Shown here: one piece after another, positions 11,938-23,281 of the stretch
How positions within the stretch are numbered: position 1 is the stretch's first letter
Layout of the letters: the number at the start of each line of letters is the position of its first letter
DNA from: Cycloclasticus sp.
GTDB lineage: Bacteria > Pseudomonadota > Gammaproteobacteria > Methylococcales > Cycloclasticaceae
Assembly (NCBI GenBank): GCA_012959695.1
Contig: DUCS01000004.1
Span: 1-44,393, forward strand
DNA length: 44,393 bases
Reading direction: 5' to 3'
Translations under genes and position numbers: made by a program
Notes under the pieces: generated by a model
Database searches by the model: none
What the model saw: the letters and a program-made list of their open reading frames with translations, nothing else
Told to the model about the DNA's origin: nothing

Positions 11938-11966
11938 AAAAAAGAGCAATTACGCAGTCATTCTGC

Positions 11967-11995
11967 TTGACAGAAAAGCATTATCTGCCTAAAAT
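11967..11995 (+). promoter_or_regulatory. Sigma-70 promoter of the rpsL (str) operon
   Basis: TTGACA (11967-11972) and TAAAAT (11990-11995) are separated by exactly 17 bp, close to the sigma-70 consensus. Transcription would start near 12002, leaving a leader of about 117 nt to rpsL. A small hairpin (12010-12016 with 12021-12027, loop AATT) lies at the leader start. No other comparably good promoter is visible before rplQ, so this may drive much of the downstream ribosomal cluster. Confidence 0.85.
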
Positions 11996-12118
11996 TCCCG
12001 CTCTTCACTGGATTGGAATTCTAATCCGTTGAAATAACCCAAATAATTTTAAAAAATACCTGGCTTTTTAGGTAGGTAGAGAATGTTTTGCACGAGTTTT
12101 TGGAGCTCTAAATAAGAT

Positions 12119-12493
12119 ATGACCACAATTAACCAACTAGTTCGTAAGCCTAGAAAGCGTAAGGTAGAAAAAAGCAAAGTTCCAGCGTTAGAAGCGTGTC
12201 CTCAAAGACGAGGTGTATGTACACGTGTATACACAACAACGCCGAAAAAACCTAACTCAGCGTTGCGTAAAGTAGCTCGTGTGCGTTTAACTAACGGCGC
12301 GGAAGTAACCAGTTATATTGGTGGTGAAGGTCATAACTTACAAGAGCACTCGGTTGTACTTATCCGTGGTGGTCGTGTTAAAGATTTACCGGGTGTTCGT
12401 TACCACGTTGTGCGTGGTAGCTTGGATACATCTGGCGTTGAAGCGCGTCGTAGAGGCCGTTCAAAATACGGTGCTAAGCGCCCTAAAAACTAA
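12119..12493 (+). CDS. rpsL: 30S ribosomal protein S12
   Basis: S12 sits at the decoding centre and controls tRNA selection accuracy. The 124 residues match the family. Lys43 ('TTTPKKPNS') and Lys88 ('GRVKDLPG') are both wild type, so no classical streptomycin-resistance change is seen. Asp89, the methylthiolation target of RimO in E. coli, is present. It is the first gene of the str cluster, behind the promoter at 11967-11995, and rpsG follows after 15 nt. Confidence 0.98.
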   Translation: MTTINQLVRKPRKRKVEKSKVPALEACPQRRGVCTRVYTTTPKKPNSALRKVARVRLTNGAEVTSYIGGEGHNLQEHSVVLIRGGRVKDLPGVRYHVVRGSLDTSGVEARRRGRSKYGAKRPKN

Positions 12494-12979
<486 letters not shown>

Positions 12980-13008
12980 ATATATTTAGAAAAGTTTAGG
13001 AAAAAAAG

Positions 13009-15105
13009 ATGCCTCGTTCTACTCCAATAGAGTGTTATCGGAATATTGGCATCATGGCTCATATTGATGCCGGTAAAACGACAACAACAGAGCGAATTTT
13101 GTATTACACAGGCGTCTCGCACAAAATGGGTGAAGTCCATGACGGTGCGGCAACGATGGACTGGATGGAACAGGAGCAAGAGCGCGGAATAACGATTACT
13201 TCGGCTGCAACGACATGTTTCTGGTCGGGTATGGATAAGCAGTTTGATACCCATCGTATCAACATTATTGATACCCCGGGGCACGTAGACTTCACGATTG
13301 AGGTTGAAAGGTCGTTGAGGGTGTTGGACGGTGCGTGTGCGGTTTTTTGTGCGGTTGGGGGTGTGGAGCCGCAGTCGGAAACGGTATGGCGACAAGCGAA
13401 TAAATACAAAGTGCCTCGAGTGGCATTTGTAAACAAGATGGATAGAGCTGGTGCTGACTTTATGCGAGTTGTGCAACAGCTGAAAGACAGGTTAGGTAGT
13501 AATGCAGTGCCGTTGCAATGTGCGATAGGTGCTGAAGATGAGTTTGAAGGTGTGGTTGATTTAATCAGCATGCAAGCCATCTACTGGAACGAGAGTGATA
13601 AAGGTGTTTCGCATGAAAAAGCAGACGTCCCAGAAAATCTAAAAGAACAATGTGAGACGCTTCGTGAGCAATTGGTTGAAGTAGCCGCTGAAGCTAACGA
13701 TGATTTAATGGAATTGTATCTAGATTCTGGTGAGTTGTCTGAGAGTGAGATTAAGCAAGGTTTACGCTTACGTACGCTCAATAATGAAATAGTACTGGTG
13801 TTGTGTGGCAGTGCTTTTAAGAACAAAGGTGTTCAAGCAGTACTTGACGCAGTGGTTGATTATTTGCCGTCACCGGCTGATGTTGATGATATTACTGCAG
13901 TTGTTGTTGGTGAAGAAGAGCCACAGACGAGATCTGCTGATGATAAAGCACCTTTTTCTGCATTGGCGTTTAAGATTGCAACCGATCCATTTGTGGGTAC
14001 GTTGACTTTCTTTAGGGTGTACTCGGGTGTATTGAAAACAGGTGATGCTGTTCTTAATCCGATAAAGAATAAAAAAGAACGTATTGGTCGCTTGGTGCAA
14101 ATGCATTCGAACGATAGGCAAGAAATTAAAGAAGTTTATGCTGGCGATATTGCAGCAGCGATTGGGCTTAAAGATGTCACTACAGGTGATACTTTATGCT
14201 CAATAAATAATTCGATTACGCTTGAGCGTATGGAGTTCCCGGATCCTGTGATTTCAATCGCAGTTGAGCCAAGAACCATACAGGATCAAGATAAAATGGC
14301 GGTCGCATTGAGTAAGCTTGCTCAAGAAGATCCGTCGTTTAAAGTGCATACCGATGAAGAGTCGGGGCAAACGATAATATCTGGGATGGGTGAGTTGCAT
14401 CTGGAGATTATTGTAGATCGAATGAAGAGAGAATTTGGTGTCGTAGCGAATGTTGGTACGCCACAAGTTGCTTATCGTGAGACGATTCGTCAAAGCGTTA
14501 AGCAAGAAGGTAAATTTATTAGACAGTCTGGTGGTCGTGGTCAATATGGTCATGTTTGGTTAAAGATAGAGCCGCTAGAAGAAAAAGAATACGAGTTTGT
14601 TGATGCTGTTGTCGGTGGTTCAGTGCCGAAGGAATACATTAGTGCGGTAGAGACTGGTGTTAAAGAACAGATGAAGAACGGTGTTTTGGCGGGGTATCCC
14701 ATGATCAATATAAAGGTAACTTTATATGATGGTTCGTATCATGAGGTTGACTCTAACGAAATGGCGTTTAAAATAGCAGGCTCGCTTGGCTTTAAAGACG
14801 GTGCTGCAAATGCAAATCCAACGGTCTTAGAACCAATGATGAAAGTAGAGGTGGTAACACCCGAAGATTACATGGGTCATGTGGTTGGTGACCTTAATAA
14901 GCGTAGAGGAATTATTCATGGTATGGATGATGGCCCCGCTGGAAAGACGATAGATGCAGAAGTGCCGCTGGCTGAGATGTTTGGTTATGCCACGGACTTA
15001 AGATCTGCAACACAGGGGCGAGCAACTTACAGCATGATGTTTGATAAGTATGCGGCAGTCCCTAAAGCGGTAGAAGAAAAGATTAAGAGCAGAATTTTTT
15101 ATTAA
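13009..15105 (+). CDS. fusA: Elongation factor G
   Basis: EF-G is the GTPase that drives translocation and, with RRF, ribosome recycling. The 698 residues fit the family (E. coli 704). The G domain shows the P-loop '[15 protein letters not shown]' near residues 17-31, 'DTPGHVDF' (G3) and 'NKMD' (G4). Domains II to V follow, including '[10 protein letters not shown]' in domain IV. Codon choice looks more G-rich than in the next gene, tuf. The start is an ATG behind a purine-rich AGGAAAAAAAG stretch. Confidence 0.98.
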   Translation: MPRSTPIECYRNIGIMAHIDAGKTTTTERILYYTGVSHKMGEVHDGAATMDWMEQEQERGITITSAATTCFWSGMDKQFDTHRINIIDTPGHVDFTIEVERSLRVLDGACAVFCAVGGVEPQSETVWRQANKYKVPRVAFVNKMDRAGADFMRVVQQLKDRLGSNAVPLQCAIGAEDEFEGVVDLISMQAIYWNESDKGVSHEKADVPENLKEQCETLREQLVEVAAEANDDLMELYLDSGELSESEIKQGLRLRTLNNEIVLVLCGSAFKNKGVQAVLDAVVDYLPSPADVDDITAVVVGEEEPQTRSADDKAPFSALAFKIATDPFVGTLTFFRVYSGVLKTGDAVLNPIKNKKERIGRLVQMHSNDRQEIKEVYAGDIAAAIGLKDVTTGDTLCSINNSITLERMEFPDPVISIAVEPRTIQDQDKMAVALSKLAQEDPSFKVHTDEESGQTIISGMGELHLEIIVDRMKREFGVVANVGTPQVAYRETIRQSVKQEGKFIRQSGGRGQYGHVWLKIEPLEEKEYEFVDAVVGGSVPKEYISAVETGVKEQMKNGVLAGYPMINIKVTLYDGSYHEVDSNEMAFKIAGSLGFKDGAANANPTVLEPMMKVEVVTPEDYMGHVVGDLNKRRGIIHGMDDGPAGKTIDAEVPLAEMFGYATDLRSATQGRATYSMMFDKYAAVPKAVEEKIKSRIFY

Positions 15106-15130
15106 TATTAAGTAATGACGGGTATTTACA

Positions 15131-16321
15131 ATGTCTAAAGAAAAATTTGAAAGAAACAAGCCCCATGTAAACGTCGGCACAATTGGCCACGTTGATCACG
15201 GTAAAACAACGTTAACAGCAGCGCTAACGAAAGTCATGGCAGAAGCCTTGGGTGGAGAAGTAAAAGCGTTTGATGAAATTGACAACGCACCAGAAGAGCG
15301 TGAGCGCGGCATTACCATCGCAACGTCACACGTTGAATATGAATCAGAAAATCGCCACTACGCACACGTAGATTGCCCAGGTCACGCCGATTACGTAAAA
15401 AACATGATTACCGGTGCTGCTCAAATGGACGGCGCTATTCTAGTCTGTTCAGCAGCTGACGGCCCAATGCCACAAACACGTGAGCATATCCTATTGTCAC
15501 GTCAAGTAGGTGTTCCATATATCGTTGTGTTCATGAACAAAGCGGACATGGTTGATGATGACGAATTATTAGAACTTGTTGAAATGGAAATACGTGAGTT
15601 ATTAGACATGTATGAATTTCCAGGTGATGACACCCCTGTTATTATTGGTTCAGCACTGAAAGCCCTAGAAGGCGATACATCAGATATCGGCGTAGCATCT
15701 GTACTTAAGCTAGTAGAGGCTTTAGATACATATATCCCATTACCAGAACGCGCAATAGATGGCGATTTCCTAATGCCTGTAGAAGACGTGTTCTCAATCT
15801 CAGGTCGTGGCACCGTCGTAACAGGCCGTATCGAACGTGGTGTTGTAAACGTTGGCGAAGAAATTGAAATCGTTGGCGTAAAAGACACCGTAACAACAAC
15901 CTGTACCGGTGTTGAAATGTTCCGTAAATTGCTTGACCAAGGTGAAGCAGGCGACAACGTAGGTGTTCTGCTACGTGGAACAAAACGTGAAGACGTAGAG
16001 CGTGGTCAAGTACTAGCAAAGCCAGGTTCAATCAACCCGCATACACACTTCGAAGCTGAAGTGTATGTATTAGGAAAAGATGAAGGTGGTCGTCATACAC
16101 CATTCTTCAACGGTTACCGTCCACAGTTCTACTTCAGAACCACCGACGTAACAGGTGCATGTGACTTACCAGAAGGCATTGAAATGGTCATGCCAGGTGA
16201 CAACGTGAAAATGACCGTTAAACTAATCAACCCGATTGCGATGGAAGACGGCTTACGTTTTGCTATTCGTGAAGGTGGCCGTACAGTTGGCGCCGGTGTT
16301 GTTGCTAAAATTATTGAGTAA
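15131..16321 (+). CDS. tuf: Elongation factor Tu
   Basis: EF-Tu delivers aminoacyl-tRNA to the ribosomal A site as a GTP complex. The 396 residues fit the family (E. coli 394). Motifs are 'GHVDHGKTT' near residues 18-26, '[12 protein letters not shown]' (G3) and 'NKAD' (G4, where E. coli has NKCD). Domains II and III end in '[16 protein letters not shown]'. It closes the str group and is only 5 nt from rpsJ. Many relatives carry a second tuf upstream of tRNA-Trp, which would be outside this window. Confidence 0.98.
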   Translation: MSKEKFERNKPHVNVGTIGHVDHGKTTLTAALTKVMAEALGGEVKAFDEIDNAPEERERGITIATSHVEYESENRHYAHVDCPGHADYVKNMITGAAQMDGAILVCSAADGPMPQTREHILLSRQVGVPYIVVFMNKADMVDDDELLELVEMEIRELLDMYEFPGDDTPVIIGSALKALEGDTSDIGVASVLKLVEALDTYIPLPERAIDGDFLMPVEDVFSISGRGTVVTGRIERGVVNVGEEIEIVGVKDTVTTTCTGVEMFRKLLDQGEAGDNVGVLLRGTKREDVERGQVLAKPGSINPHTHFEAEVYVLGKDEGGRHTPFFNGYRPQFYFRTTDVTGACDLPEGIEMVMPGDNVKMTVKLINPIAMEDGLRFAIREGGRTVGAGVVAKIIE

Positions 16322-16326
16322 TTATT

Positions 16327-16638
16327 ATGTCTAAACAATCTATCAGAATTCGTTTGAAAGGCTTTGATCATCGTTTAATTGATCATGCAGCTCGTGAAAT
16401 CGTTGAAACAGCTAAAAGAACAGGCGCTCAAGTAATGGGTCCGATTCCTTTGCCGACTAAAAAAGAACGTTTTACAGTGTTGATTTCACCACACGTTAAT
16501 AAAGATGCGAGGGATCAATACGAGCTTCGCACGCACAAACGTATGATGGATATTGTAGAGCCAACTGACAAAACAGTAGATGCGCTAATGAAGCTTGATT
16601 TATCAGCTGGCGTAGACGTACAAATTAAGCTGAACTAA
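16327..16638 (+). CDS. rpsJ: 30S ribosomal protein S10
   Basis: S10 is a 30S head protein that also acts as NusE in antitermination and binds NusG. The 103 residues equal the E. coli length. It begins '[16 protein letters not shown]' and contains 'RTHKRMMDI'. In enterobacteria rpsJ has a long leader for L4-mediated attenuation. Here tuf ends 5 nt before the start codon, so that leader is absent. Confidence 0.98.
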   Translation: MSKQSIRIRLKGFDHRLIDHAAREIVETAKRTGAQVMGPIPLPTKKERFTVLISPHVNKDARDQYELRTHKRMMDIVEPTDKTVDALMKLDLSAGVDVQIKLN

Positions 16639-16674
16639 TTCAGCCTTTAATATACATAATTAATAGGATAAATC

Positions 16675-17313
16675 ATGTCTTTAGGATTAGTAGGCCGTAA
16701 ATGCGGAATGACTCGAATATTTACAGAGGAAGGAATTTCGATTCCTGTATCTGTTGTTCATGTCACGCCTAATCGCGTAACACGTATATTAAGCCAAGAA
16801 TCAGATGGTTATTCTGCGGTGCAGATAACAACGGGCGACGTTAAAAACTCACGGGTTAATAAAGCCGAAGCAGGTCAGTTTACTAAAGCTGGTGTAGTTG
16901 CGGGCAGAGGCTTGTGGGAGTTCAGATTGGATGCGGATTCTGATATCGAACTTGGTTCTGATTTACCATTGGACGTATTTGAAGCAGGGCAAAAAGTAGA
17001 CGTACGTGGTCAAAGTATTGGTAAAGGCTTTGCGGGTGTTATTAAGCGTTATAACTTCCAAATGCAAGATGCGACGCACGGCAATTCACTTTCACATCGT
17101 GCGCCGGGTTCAATTGGTCAATGTCAAACACCAGGTCGTGTTGTAAAAGGCAAGAAGATGGCGGGACACATGGGCGCTGAAAGAGTGACTACTCAAAACT
17201 TAGAAATCATCAGGGTTGATGCTGAAAAATCAGTTTTATTGATTAAAGGCGCAATTCCAGGCTCAAAAAATGGTGACGTAGTAATTACGCCGGCAATTAA
17301 AATTAACAAATAG
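16675..17313 (+). CDS. rplC: 50S ribosomal protein L3
   Basis: L3 is an early assembly protein whose loop reaches toward the peptidyl transferase centre. The 212 residues match the family (E. coli 209). The extension carries '[19 protein letters not shown]', containing the glutamine that PrmB methylates in E. coli. The SD TAGGA lies a few nt upstream of the ATG. rplD follows after 8 nt. Confidence 0.98.
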   Translation: MSLGLVGRKCGMTRIFTEEGISIPVSVVHVTPNRVTRILSQESDGYSAVQITTGDVKNSRVNKAEAGQFTKAGVVAGRGLWEFRLDADSDIELGSDLPLDVFEAGQKVDVRGQSIGKGFAGVIKRYNFQMQDATHGNSLSHRAPGSIGQCQTPGRVVKGKKMAGHMGAERVTTQNLEIIRVDAEKSVLLIKGAIPGSKNGDVVITPAIKINK

Positions 17314-17321
17314 GCATTAAT

Positions 17322-17921
17322 ATGAATATTCAATCGCCTGTCGTAGGTAAAGATCTTTCAGAAGCTGTATTCGGTCAAGATTACAACGAAGGAATCATCC
17401 ATCAGTTAGTTGTAACTTACATGGCAAATGCAAGAGCGGGTACACGTGCACAAAAAACTCGTTCAGAAGTGAGTGGTGGTGGCGCCAAACCTTGGAAGCA
17501 AAAAGGTACTGGTCGCGCTCGTGCTGGAACAACCAGAAGCCCAATATGGCGTAAAGGTGGCGTAACATTTGCTGCTAAGCCTCAGGATCACAGTAAAAAA
17601 TTAAATAAAAAGATGTACGCGGTTGCTATGCGATCTATTTTATCTGAACTGGCTCGCCAGGAAAGACTGGTTATTGTTGATGATATCGAGATGGCAGAAC
17701 CAAAAACGAAAGCCTTAGATGTAATGTTGTCTGATAAAGGCTTAAGTAGTGTTTTGTTTGTACTGGCTGCTGATGATGCGAACTTGGGTCTAGCTAGTCG
17801 TAATCTTCATAAGGTTGATGTTTGTACTGCGTATGATATTGATCCCGTCTCATTGCTTGCATTTGAAAAAGTATGCATGACTGCTGACGCAGTTGCACTA
17901 ATTGAGGAGCGTTTAAAATGA
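17322..17921 (+). CDS. rplD: 50S ribosomal protein L4
   Basis: L4 lines the peptide exit tunnel with an extended loop and in E. coli represses the S10 operon. The 199 residues match the family (201). The tunnel loop region contains '[19 protein letters not shown]'. Because no S10 leader exists here, L4 autoregulation of the enteric type is unlikely. The stop overlaps the rplW start by 4 nt (ATGA), so translation is probably coupled. Confidence 0.97.
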   Translation: MNIQSPVVGKDLSEAVFGQDYNEGIIHQLVVTYMANARAGTRAQKTRSEVSGGGAKPWKQKGTGRARAGTTRSPIWRKGGVTFAAKPQDHSKKLNKKMYAVAMRSILSELARQERLVIVDDIEMAEPKTKALDVMLSDKGLSSVLFVLAADDANLGLASRNLHKVDVCTAYDIDPVSLLAFEKVCMTADAVALIEERLK

Positions 17922-18211
17922 ACCAAGAGTTCTTATTGCAATTAATTACTGCGCCAGTTGTCACTGAAAAAAGTTCATTAGCTGCTGACAATAACAACCA
18001 GTATGTATTCAAGGTTAATAACACAGCTAATAAAACTGAAATTAAAGCAGCGGTAGAAAAACTTTTTGATGTTGAAGTTGAATCAGTTAAAACATTAAAT
18101 GTTAAAGGTAAGACGAAGCGTTTTGGCAAAGGTATGGGTAAAAGATCCGATGTCAAAAAAGCATACGTTCGTATTAAATCAGGGCAAGAAATCGATTTCG
18201 TTTCTGCTTAA
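17918..18211 (+). CDS. rplW: 50S ribosomal protein L23
   Basis: L23 sits at the tunnel exit and is the docking site for trigger factor and SRP. The 97 residues match the family. It contains 'APVVTEKSS' near the N-terminus and '[19 protein letters not shown]', typical of L23. The start overlaps the rplD stop by 4 nt. rplB follows after 19 nt. Confidence 0.97.
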   Translation: MNQEFLLQLITAPVVTEKSSLAADNNNQYVFKVNNTANKTEIKAAVEKLFDVEVESVKTLNVKGKTKRFGKGMGKRSDVKKAYVRIKSGQEIDFVSA

Positions 18212-18230
18212 CTTGAAGATATAAATTCAT

Positions 18231-19058
18231 ATGGCTATTGTAAAATCAAAACCAACATCCCCCGGGTCGCGCTTTGTAATCAGAGTTAAAAACTCTGATT
18301 TAAGCAAAGACGCACCTTACGGTCCTTTGCTCGCAAAGAAAACTAAAACTGGCGGAAGAAATAATAACGGACGTATTACGACTAGACATCGTGGTGGGGG
18401 TCATAAGCAACACTATAGAATCATTGATTTCAAAAGAAATAAATTTGATATCCCTGGCAAAGTAGAAAGTCTGCAATATGATCCAAATAGAACTGCTAAT
18501 ATTGCGCTGATACTATATAATGACGGCGAAAGACGATACATCATTGCGCCTAAGAACTTAAATACTGGCGATGAGATTATTTCTTCTGAAGTAGCCCCAA
18601 TTACAATCGGCAACTGCCTACCAATGCGTAATATACCTGTTGGTACTCAAGTGCATTGTGTTGAATTAAAACCAGGTAAAGGTGCTCAAATTGCGCGTAG
18701 CGCAGGTACTGTTACGCAAATTGTTGCTCGAGACGGCAATCACGTTACATTAAGGTTGCGTTCGGGTGAAATGCGTAAGGTGCTTTCTGAATGCCGTGCT
18801 GTTATTGGTGAGGTTGGTAATTCAGAACATAGTTTGATTTCGTTGGGTAAAGCCGGCGCTAAACGTTGGAGAGGTGTTAGGCCAACAGTTCGTGGCGTTG
18901 CTATGAACCCGGTTGATCATCCACATGGTGGTGGTGAAGGCCGTACATCTGGTGGGCGTCATCCAGTGTCACCGTGGGGAATGCCTACAAAAGGTTATAA
19001 AACACGTAAAAACAAACGTACTGATAAATTAATAGTGCGAAATAGAACAAAACGTTAA
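18231..19058 (+). CDS. rplB: 50S ribosomal protein L2
   Basis: L2 is one of the most conserved 50S proteins; it helps subunit association and peptidyl transferase assembly. The 275 residues match the family (273). The conserved C-terminal stretch '[20 protein letters not shown]' carries the functionally important histidine region. The basic C-terminal tail ends in 'RNRTKR'. rpsS follows after 9 nt. Confidence 0.98.
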   Translation: MAIVKSKPTSPGSRFVIRVKNSDLSKDAPYGPLLAKKTKTGGRNNNGRITTRHRGGGHKQHYRIIDFKRNKFDIPGKVESLQYDPNRTANIALILYNDGERRYIIAPKNLNTGDEIISSEVAPITIGNCLPMRNIPVGTQVHCVELKPGKGAQIARSAGTVTQIVARDGNHVTLRLRSGEMRKVLSECRAVIGEVGNSEHSLISLGKAGAKRWRGVRPTVRGVAMNPVDHPHGGGEGRTSGGRHPVSPWGMPTKGYKTRKNKRTDKLIVRNRTKR

Positions 19059-19067
19059 GGATATATT

Positions 19068-19340
19068 GTGCCAAGATCCCTAAAAAAAGGACCGTTTATT
19101 GACCTTCATTTGTTGAAGAAAGTTGAAGCGGCTGCAGAAAGTAACAATCGTCGACCCATTAAAACATGGTCAAGACGTTCAATGATTTCTCCAACAATGG
19201 TTGGTTTAACGATTGCGATTCATAATGGCAGGCAACATATGCCAGTATTAATCTCTGAAAACATGGTTGGCCATAAGTTGGGTGAGTTCGCGTCAACGCG
19301 TACTTATCGTGGTCATATTATTGATAAGAAATCTAGATAA
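19068..19340 (+). CDS. rpsS: 30S ribosomal protein S19
   Basis: S19 is a 30S head protein that pairs with S13 near the A and P sites. The 90 residues match the family (92). The start codon is GTG with the SD AAGGA (19057-19061). The resulting '[12 protein letters not shown]' aligns with the canonical S19 N-terminus, which fixes this start. The C-terminal '[19 protein letters not shown]' is typical. Confidence 0.98.
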   Translation: MPRSLKKGPFIDLHLLKKVEAAAESNNRRPIKTWSRRSMISPTMVGLTIAIHNGRQHMPVLISENMVGHKLGEFASTRTYRGHIIDKKSR

Positions 19341-19354
19341 CAATTGGTGTAATG

Positions 19355-19690
19355 ATGGAAGTCAGAGCGATATTAAAAAACGCAAATTTTTCCGCCCAAA
19401 AGGGCCGATTAATTGCTAATCAGGTACGTGGTAAAGACGTTGAGAGCGCATTGAATCTTTTGGGTTTTAGTACACGTAAAGCAGCAGATAGCTTTAAGAA
19501 GCTACTTAATTCTGCCATTGCAAATGCAGAACACAATGAAGGTGCGGATGTTGATGAATTATATATTTCAACAGTATTTGTTGACGAAGCGCCAACATAT
19601 AAACGTTTTAAAGCACGCGCTAAAGGCCGTGGTAATAAAATCTTAAAAAGAAATTGCCATCTTACGATAGCAGTTAGTGACACTAAATAA
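19355..19690 (+). CDS. rplV: 50S ribosomal protein L22
   Basis: L22 lines the exit tunnel with a beta-hairpin, a macrolide-related site. There are two adjacent ATGs (19352 and 19355). I prefer 19355 because the weak SD GGTG (19346-19349) is then 5 nt away and the N-terminus aligns without a gap to E. coli L22. The 111-residue product contains '[18 protein letters not shown]' and the tunnel loop '[11 protein letters not shown]'. rpsC follows after 13 nt. Confidence 0.95.
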   Translation: MEVRAILKNANFSAQKGRLIANQVRGKDVESALNLLGFSTRKAADSFKKLLNSAIANAEHNEGADVDELYISTVFVDEAPTYKRFKARAKGRGNKILKRNCHLTIAVSDTK

Positions 19691-19703
19691 AGAGTAAATT
19701 AAT

Positions 19704-20381
19704 ATGGGTCAAAAAGTACATCCTACTGGTATACGTCTTGGAATAGTTAAAGACTGGAATTCACGTTGGTACGCAAGTACACAAGCGTATCCAGAAATGT
19801 TGAGACAAGACTTGATAGCCAGAGATTTCTTGAAAAAGAAATTAATGTCGGCTTCAGTAAGTAAAATTCAAATCAATCGCCCAGCTGGCAATGCGCAAAT
19901 TACAATTCATACCGCGCGCCCAGGTATCGTTATTGGTAAAAAAGGTGGCGATGTAGATTCATTAAGAGCTGAAGTAAGCAAGATAATGGGTGTTCCTGTT
20001 CAGATTAATGTTGAAGAAATTCGTAAGCCAGAATTAGATGCGTTACTAGTGGCCGAAAGTGTTGCTCAACAATTGGAGCGTCGCATTATGTTTAGACGCG
20101 CAATGAAAAGAGCGGTTACAAACACCATGCGTTTAGGTGCAGAAGGTATCAAAATAAAAGTTAGTGGTCGCTTAAACGGTGCTGATATTGCTCGTAACGA
20201 ATGGTACAGAGAAGGTCGTGTGCCTTTGCATACGCTTCGTGCCGACATAGATTATGGCTTTACTGAAGCGTTAACAACGTACGGTATTTTGGGTATTAAA
20301 GTTTGGATATTCAAAGGCGAAGTGTTTGATGAAAAGTCAACTCCTGTAGTTTTAAGTGCTAAAGAAGGCGCTGGGGAATAG
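19704..20381 (+). CDS. rpsC: 30S ribosomal protein S3
   Basis: S3 lies at the mRNA entry channel and takes part in mRNA helicase activity with S4. The 225 residues fit the family (233). It starts '[14 protein letters not shown]', has a KH domain with '[15 protein letters not shown]' (about residues 72-86) and a C-terminal S3 domain with '[20 protein letters not shown]'. rplP follows after 9 nt. Confidence 0.98.
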   Translation: MGQKVHPTGIRLGIVKDWNSRWYASTQAYPEMLRQDLIARDFLKKKLMSASVSKIQINRPAGNAQITIHTARPGIVIGKKGGDVDSLRAEVSKIMGVPVQINVEEIRKPELDALLVAESVAQQLERRIMFRRAMKRAVTNTMRLGAEGIKIKVSGRLNGADIARNEWYREGRVPLHTLRADIDYGFTEALTTYGILGIKVWIFKGEVFDEKSTPVVLSAKEGAGE

Positions 20382-20390
20382 GTATTAACC

Positions 20391-20804
20391 ATGTTACAAC
20401 CAAAAAGAACAAAATATAGAAAGCAGCATAAACTTAGAAATACTGGTTTAGCGCATCGTGGAAGTAGTGTTAGCTTCGGTGAGTTTGGACTTAAGTCTAT
20501 GGAGCGTGGTCGTATGACGGCGCGTCAAATTGAAGCAGGTCGTCGTACAATAACAAGACATATTAAGCGTGGCGGTAAAGTTTGGATTAGAGTTTTCCCA
20601 GACAAGCCAATTACTAAAAAACCATTAGAAGTTCGTATGGGTAAAGGTAAAGGCAGTGTTGAATTTTGGGTTGCTCAAATTAAACCAGGCACCATGTTAT
20701 TTGAATTGCAAGGTGTTACAAGAGAGTTAGCTGAAGAGGCATTTAGATTAGCGGCAGCTAAGCTCCCTTTTAAAACAAAATTTGCTCAACGGACAATAAT
20801 GTAA
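20391..20804 (+). CDS. rplP: 50S ribosomal protein L16
   Basis: L16 contacts the A-site tRNA and is needed for a functional peptidyl transferase centre. The 137 residues match the family (136). It begins '[14 protein letters not shown]' and contains '[17 protein letters not shown]', including the conserved arginine that is hydroxylated in E. coli. Its stop shares one base with the rpmC start (TAATG). Confidence 0.98.
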   Translation: MLQPKRTKYRKQHKLRNTGLAHRGSSVSFGEFGLKSMERGRMTARQIEAGRRTITRHIKRGGKVWIRVFPDKPITKKPLEVRMGKGKGSVEFWVAQIKPGTMLFELQGVTRELAEEAFRLAAAKLPFKTKFAQRTIM

Positions 20805-21001
20805 TGAAAGCTTCTGAATTAAGAGAAAAGACAGCTCAAGAGCTCAATGATCTATTGCTTGAGTTAAGAAAGGAGCAGTTTAACTTGCGCATGCAAAGTT
20901 CTACTGGCCAATTAAATCAAGTGCATCAATTTGGTGTGGTACGAGGAGATATTGCTCGTATTAAAACTATTTTGAATCAGCAAGCAGGTGAGTCTAAATG
21001 A
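20804..21001 (+). CDS. rpmC: 50S ribosomal protein L29
   Basis: L29 is a small helical-hairpin protein beside the tunnel exit, next to L23. The 65 residues match the family (63). It contains '[20 protein letters not shown]' and the family motif 'KEQFNLRMQ'. It overlaps rplP by 1 nt and rpsQ by 4 nt, so translation of the three genes is likely coupled. Confidence 0.97.
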   Translation: MKASELREKTAQELNDLLLELRKEQFNLRMQSSTGQLNQVHQFGVVRGDIARIKTILNQQAGESK

Positions 21002-21258
21002 GTACTGAAGAGCAAACGCTAAGAACAATCTCTGGTGTTGTAACCAGTAATAAAGCTGATAAATCTATTACTGTTAAAGTGACGCGCCAAGTTAAGCATC
21101 CTTTGTACGGTAAAGTTATTAAGCGTACAACAAAGTTTAATGCGCATGACGAAAAAAACGCATGTTCTGAAGGTGATACTGTTTCGTTGGTTTCTTGCCG
21201 ACCTATTTCAAAGTCGAAAACATGGAAGCTTCATGAAATTATTGAAAAAGCAAAATAA
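20998..21258 (+). CDS. rpsQ: 30S ribosomal protein S17
   Basis: S17 is a primary 16S rRNA-binding protein with an OB fold. The 86 residues match the family (84). It shows '[19 protein letters not shown]' and the C-terminal '[16 protein letters not shown]'. It starts inside the rpmC stop (ATGA overlap). The spc group begins 19 nt downstream with no visible promoter between. Confidence 0.97.
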   Translation: MSTEEQTLRTISGVVTSNKADKSITVKVTRQVKHPLYGKVIKRTTKFNAHDEKNACSEGDTVSLVSCRPISKSKTWKLHEIIEKAK

Positions 21259-21277
21259 GAATTAGTTGGAGTAGAAG

Positions 21278-21646
21278 ATGATTCAAATGCAGACAAGACT
21301 TGATGTGGCCGATAATAGCGGTGCGCGAAATGTTATGTGTATTAAAGTGCTTGGTGGTTCTCATAAGCGTTATGCACGAATTGGTGACATTATCAAAGTC
21401 AGCATAAAAGACGCTATCCCTCGTGGGAAAGTAAAAAAAGGTGATGTAGTTAACGCTGTTGTTGTGCGTACAAAGAAAGCAATCCGTCGCTCAGATGGTT
21501 CAGCTATTCGTTTTGACGGCAATGCAGCGGTACTATTAAATGCAAATTTACAGCCAATCGGTACACGTATCTTTGGCCCTGTAACACGTGAATTACGTAA
21601 TGAAAAGTTCATGAAGATTATTTCATTGGCTCCTGAAGTAATTTAA
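21278..21646 (+). CDS. rplN: 50S ribosomal protein L14
   Basis: L14 lies at the subunit interface and is the docking site of the silencing factor RsfS. The 122 residues match the family (123). It begins '[17 protein letters not shown]' and contains '[12 protein letters not shown]' and '[13 protein letters not shown]'. It is the first gene of the spc order, joined directly to the S10 group. rplX follows after 19 nt. Confidence 0.98.
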   Translation: MIQMQTRLDVADNSGARNVMCIKVLGGSHKRYARIGDIIKVSIKDAIPRGKVKKGDVVNAVVVRTKKAIRRSDGSAIRFDGNAAVLLNANLQPIGTRIFGPVTRELRNEKFMKIISLAPEVI

Positions 21647-21665
21647 CTATATTTAAGTAATAATT

Positions 21666-21983
21666 ATGAATAAGATTAAAAAAGGTGATGAAGTTATTGT
21701 TTTAACCGGTAAGGATAAAGGCAAAAGAGGCGTTATTCTTACTGTTGTTACTGCAGAAAAAGTGATTGTTGAAGGTGTTAATACAGTAAAAAAACACCAG
21801 AAACCAAATCCTAACAAAGGAATTGAAGGTGGCATTGTAGAAAAGCAAATGCCAATTAATATTTCTAATATTGCAATTTATAACGCTCAAACCAAAAAAG
21901 CAGACCGTGTTGGCTTTAAAGTTTTAGACGATGGAAAAAAAGTTCGTTTTTTCAAATCGAATAATGAAGTGTTAGACGCTTAA
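21666..21983 (+). CDS. rplX: 50S ribosomal protein L24
   Basis: L24 initiates 50S assembly and lies near the tunnel exit. The 105 residues match the family (104). An N-terminal KOW motif is visible in '[20 protein letters not shown]'. '[20 protein letters not shown]' is typical of the middle of L24. rplE follows after 17 nt. Confidence 0.97.
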   Translation: MNKIKKGDEVIVLTGKDKGKRGVILTVVTAEKVIVEGVNTVKKHQKPNPNKGIEGGIVEKQMPINISNIAIYNAQTKKADRVGFKVLDDGKKVRFFKSNNEVLDA

Positions 21984-22000
21984 GAATACAGAGAATACTG

Positions 22001-22540
22001 ATGTCAATTTTACAAGAAAAGTATAAAAACGAAATGGTTCCAGCCTTAATGAAGGAACTTAATTTCAAAACAGTTATGGAAGTTCCTAAGATCACAAAGA
22101 TCACGCTTAATATGGGTGTGGGAGAAGCTGTAGCTGACAAAAAAGTAATCCAAAATGCGGTGGCGGACTTACAGAAAATTTCAAGTCAAAAGCCAATCAT
22201 TACAATTTCTAAAAAATCTATAGCTGGATTTAAGATTCGCGACGATATGCCGATTGGTTGTAAAGTTACATTAAGGAATGAACGTATGTATGATTTCTTA
22301 CAGCGCCTCATTTCTATTGCTATTCCAAGAATTAGAGATTTTCGTGGGTTAAGTAATAAATCTTTTGATGGCAGAGGTAATTATTCTTTAGGTGTAACAG
22401 AACAAATTATTTTCCCTGAAATTGATTACGATAAAATTGATACACTACGTGGTTTAGATATTGCTATTACAACCACCGCAAAAAATGATGATGAAGGCCG
22501 TGCGTTATTAAAGGCTTTTAACTTCCCAATTAAACAATAA
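22001..22540 (+). CDS. rplE: 50S ribosomal protein L5
   Basis: L5 binds 5S rRNA in the central protuberance and touches the P-site tRNA. The 179 residues equal the family length. It contains '[15 protein letters not shown]', '[17 protein letters not shown]' and '[19 protein letters not shown]', all characteristic. rpsN follows after 9 nt. Confidence 0.98.
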   Translation: MSILQEKYKNEMVPALMKELNFKTVMEVPKITKITLNMGVGEAVADKKVIQNAVADLQKISSQKPIITISKKSIAGFKIRDDMPIGCKVTLRNERMYDFLQRLISIAIPRIRDFRGLSNKSFDGRGNYSLGVTEQIIFPEIDYDKIDTLRGLDIAITTTAKNDDEGRALLKAFNFPIKQ

Positions 22541-22549
22541 GGTTTAAAG

Positions 22550-22855
22550 ATGGCAAAAAAATCAATGATAGCTAGAGAAGCTAAGCGTATACGCCTAGTG
22601 GCTAAGTATGCTGAAAAAAGAGCGGCTCTTAAAGAAGTTATTAGGCACCCCAAATCTACTTTTGAGCAAGTAACAGAAGCGCAAACTAAATTGCTTAAGT
22701 TACCAAGAGATTCAAGTGCATCGCGTATTCGAAATCGTTGCAATATCACAGGGCGTCCACACGGATATTATAGAAAATTTGGCTTAGGCCGTAACAAATT
22801 ACGTGAAGCGACTATGCGCGGTGACGTACCTGGCCTATCTAAGGCTAGTTGGTAA
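22550..22855 (+). CDS. rpsN: 30S ribosomal protein S14 (long, zinc-free form)
   Basis: S14 is a 30S head protein near the A site. The 101 residues are the long C-minus form, with no CxxC pairs. It shows '[19 protein letters not shown]' followed by '[18 protein letters not shown]'. This contrasts with L36 and S4 in the same window, which keep zinc ligands. rpsH follows after 15 nt. Confidence 0.98.
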   Translation: MAKKSMIAREAKRIRLVAKYAEKRAALKEVIRHPKSTFEQVTEAQTKLLKLPRDSSASRIRNRCNITGRPHGYYRKFGLGRNKLREATMRGDVPGLSKASW

Positions 22856-22870
22856 GAGAGGAATTTATAC

Positions 22871-23269
22871 ATGAGCATGAGTGATCCTATTGCAGATATG
22901 TTAACACGCATTCGTAATGCGCAATCTGCCGCAAAAACATCAGTGACGATGCCGTTTTCTACAAAAAAATTGGCATTGGCTAACATTCTTGAACAAGAAG
23001 GTTACGTTGCTGGTTCTAATCAAGTTGAAGATTCAAATGCAAAGCCTGCGTTAGAAATTTCTTTAAAATACTTTCAAGGTAAGCCTGTTATTGAAAGCAT
23101 AGACCGCGTTAGCAAACCTGGTCTACGTGTATACAAATCAAAAGATCAACTGCCTAAAGTTAAAGGTGGCTTAGGTGTTGCTATTATTTCTACTTCACAA
23201 GGTTTAATGACTGACCGCGCTGCACGCTCTGAAGGGCATGGCGGCGAAGTTATTTGTTACGTAAGTTAA
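22871..23269 (+). CDS. rpsH: 30S ribosomal protein S8
   Basis: S8 organises the 16S central domain and in E. coli represses spc translation by binding near rplE. The 132 residues compare with 130 in E. coli. It begins '[18 protein letters not shown]' and ends with '[15 protein letters not shown]', the conserved C-terminal motif. rplF follows after 12 nt. Confidence 0.98.
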   Translation: MSMSDPIADMLTRIRNAQSAAKTSVTMPFSTKKLALANILEQEGYVAGSNQVEDSNAKPALEISLKYFQGKPVIESIDRVSKPGLRVYKSKDQLPKVKGGLGVAIISTSQGLMTDRAARSEGHGGEVICYVS

Positions 23270-23281
23270 TTAGGTTTTATT

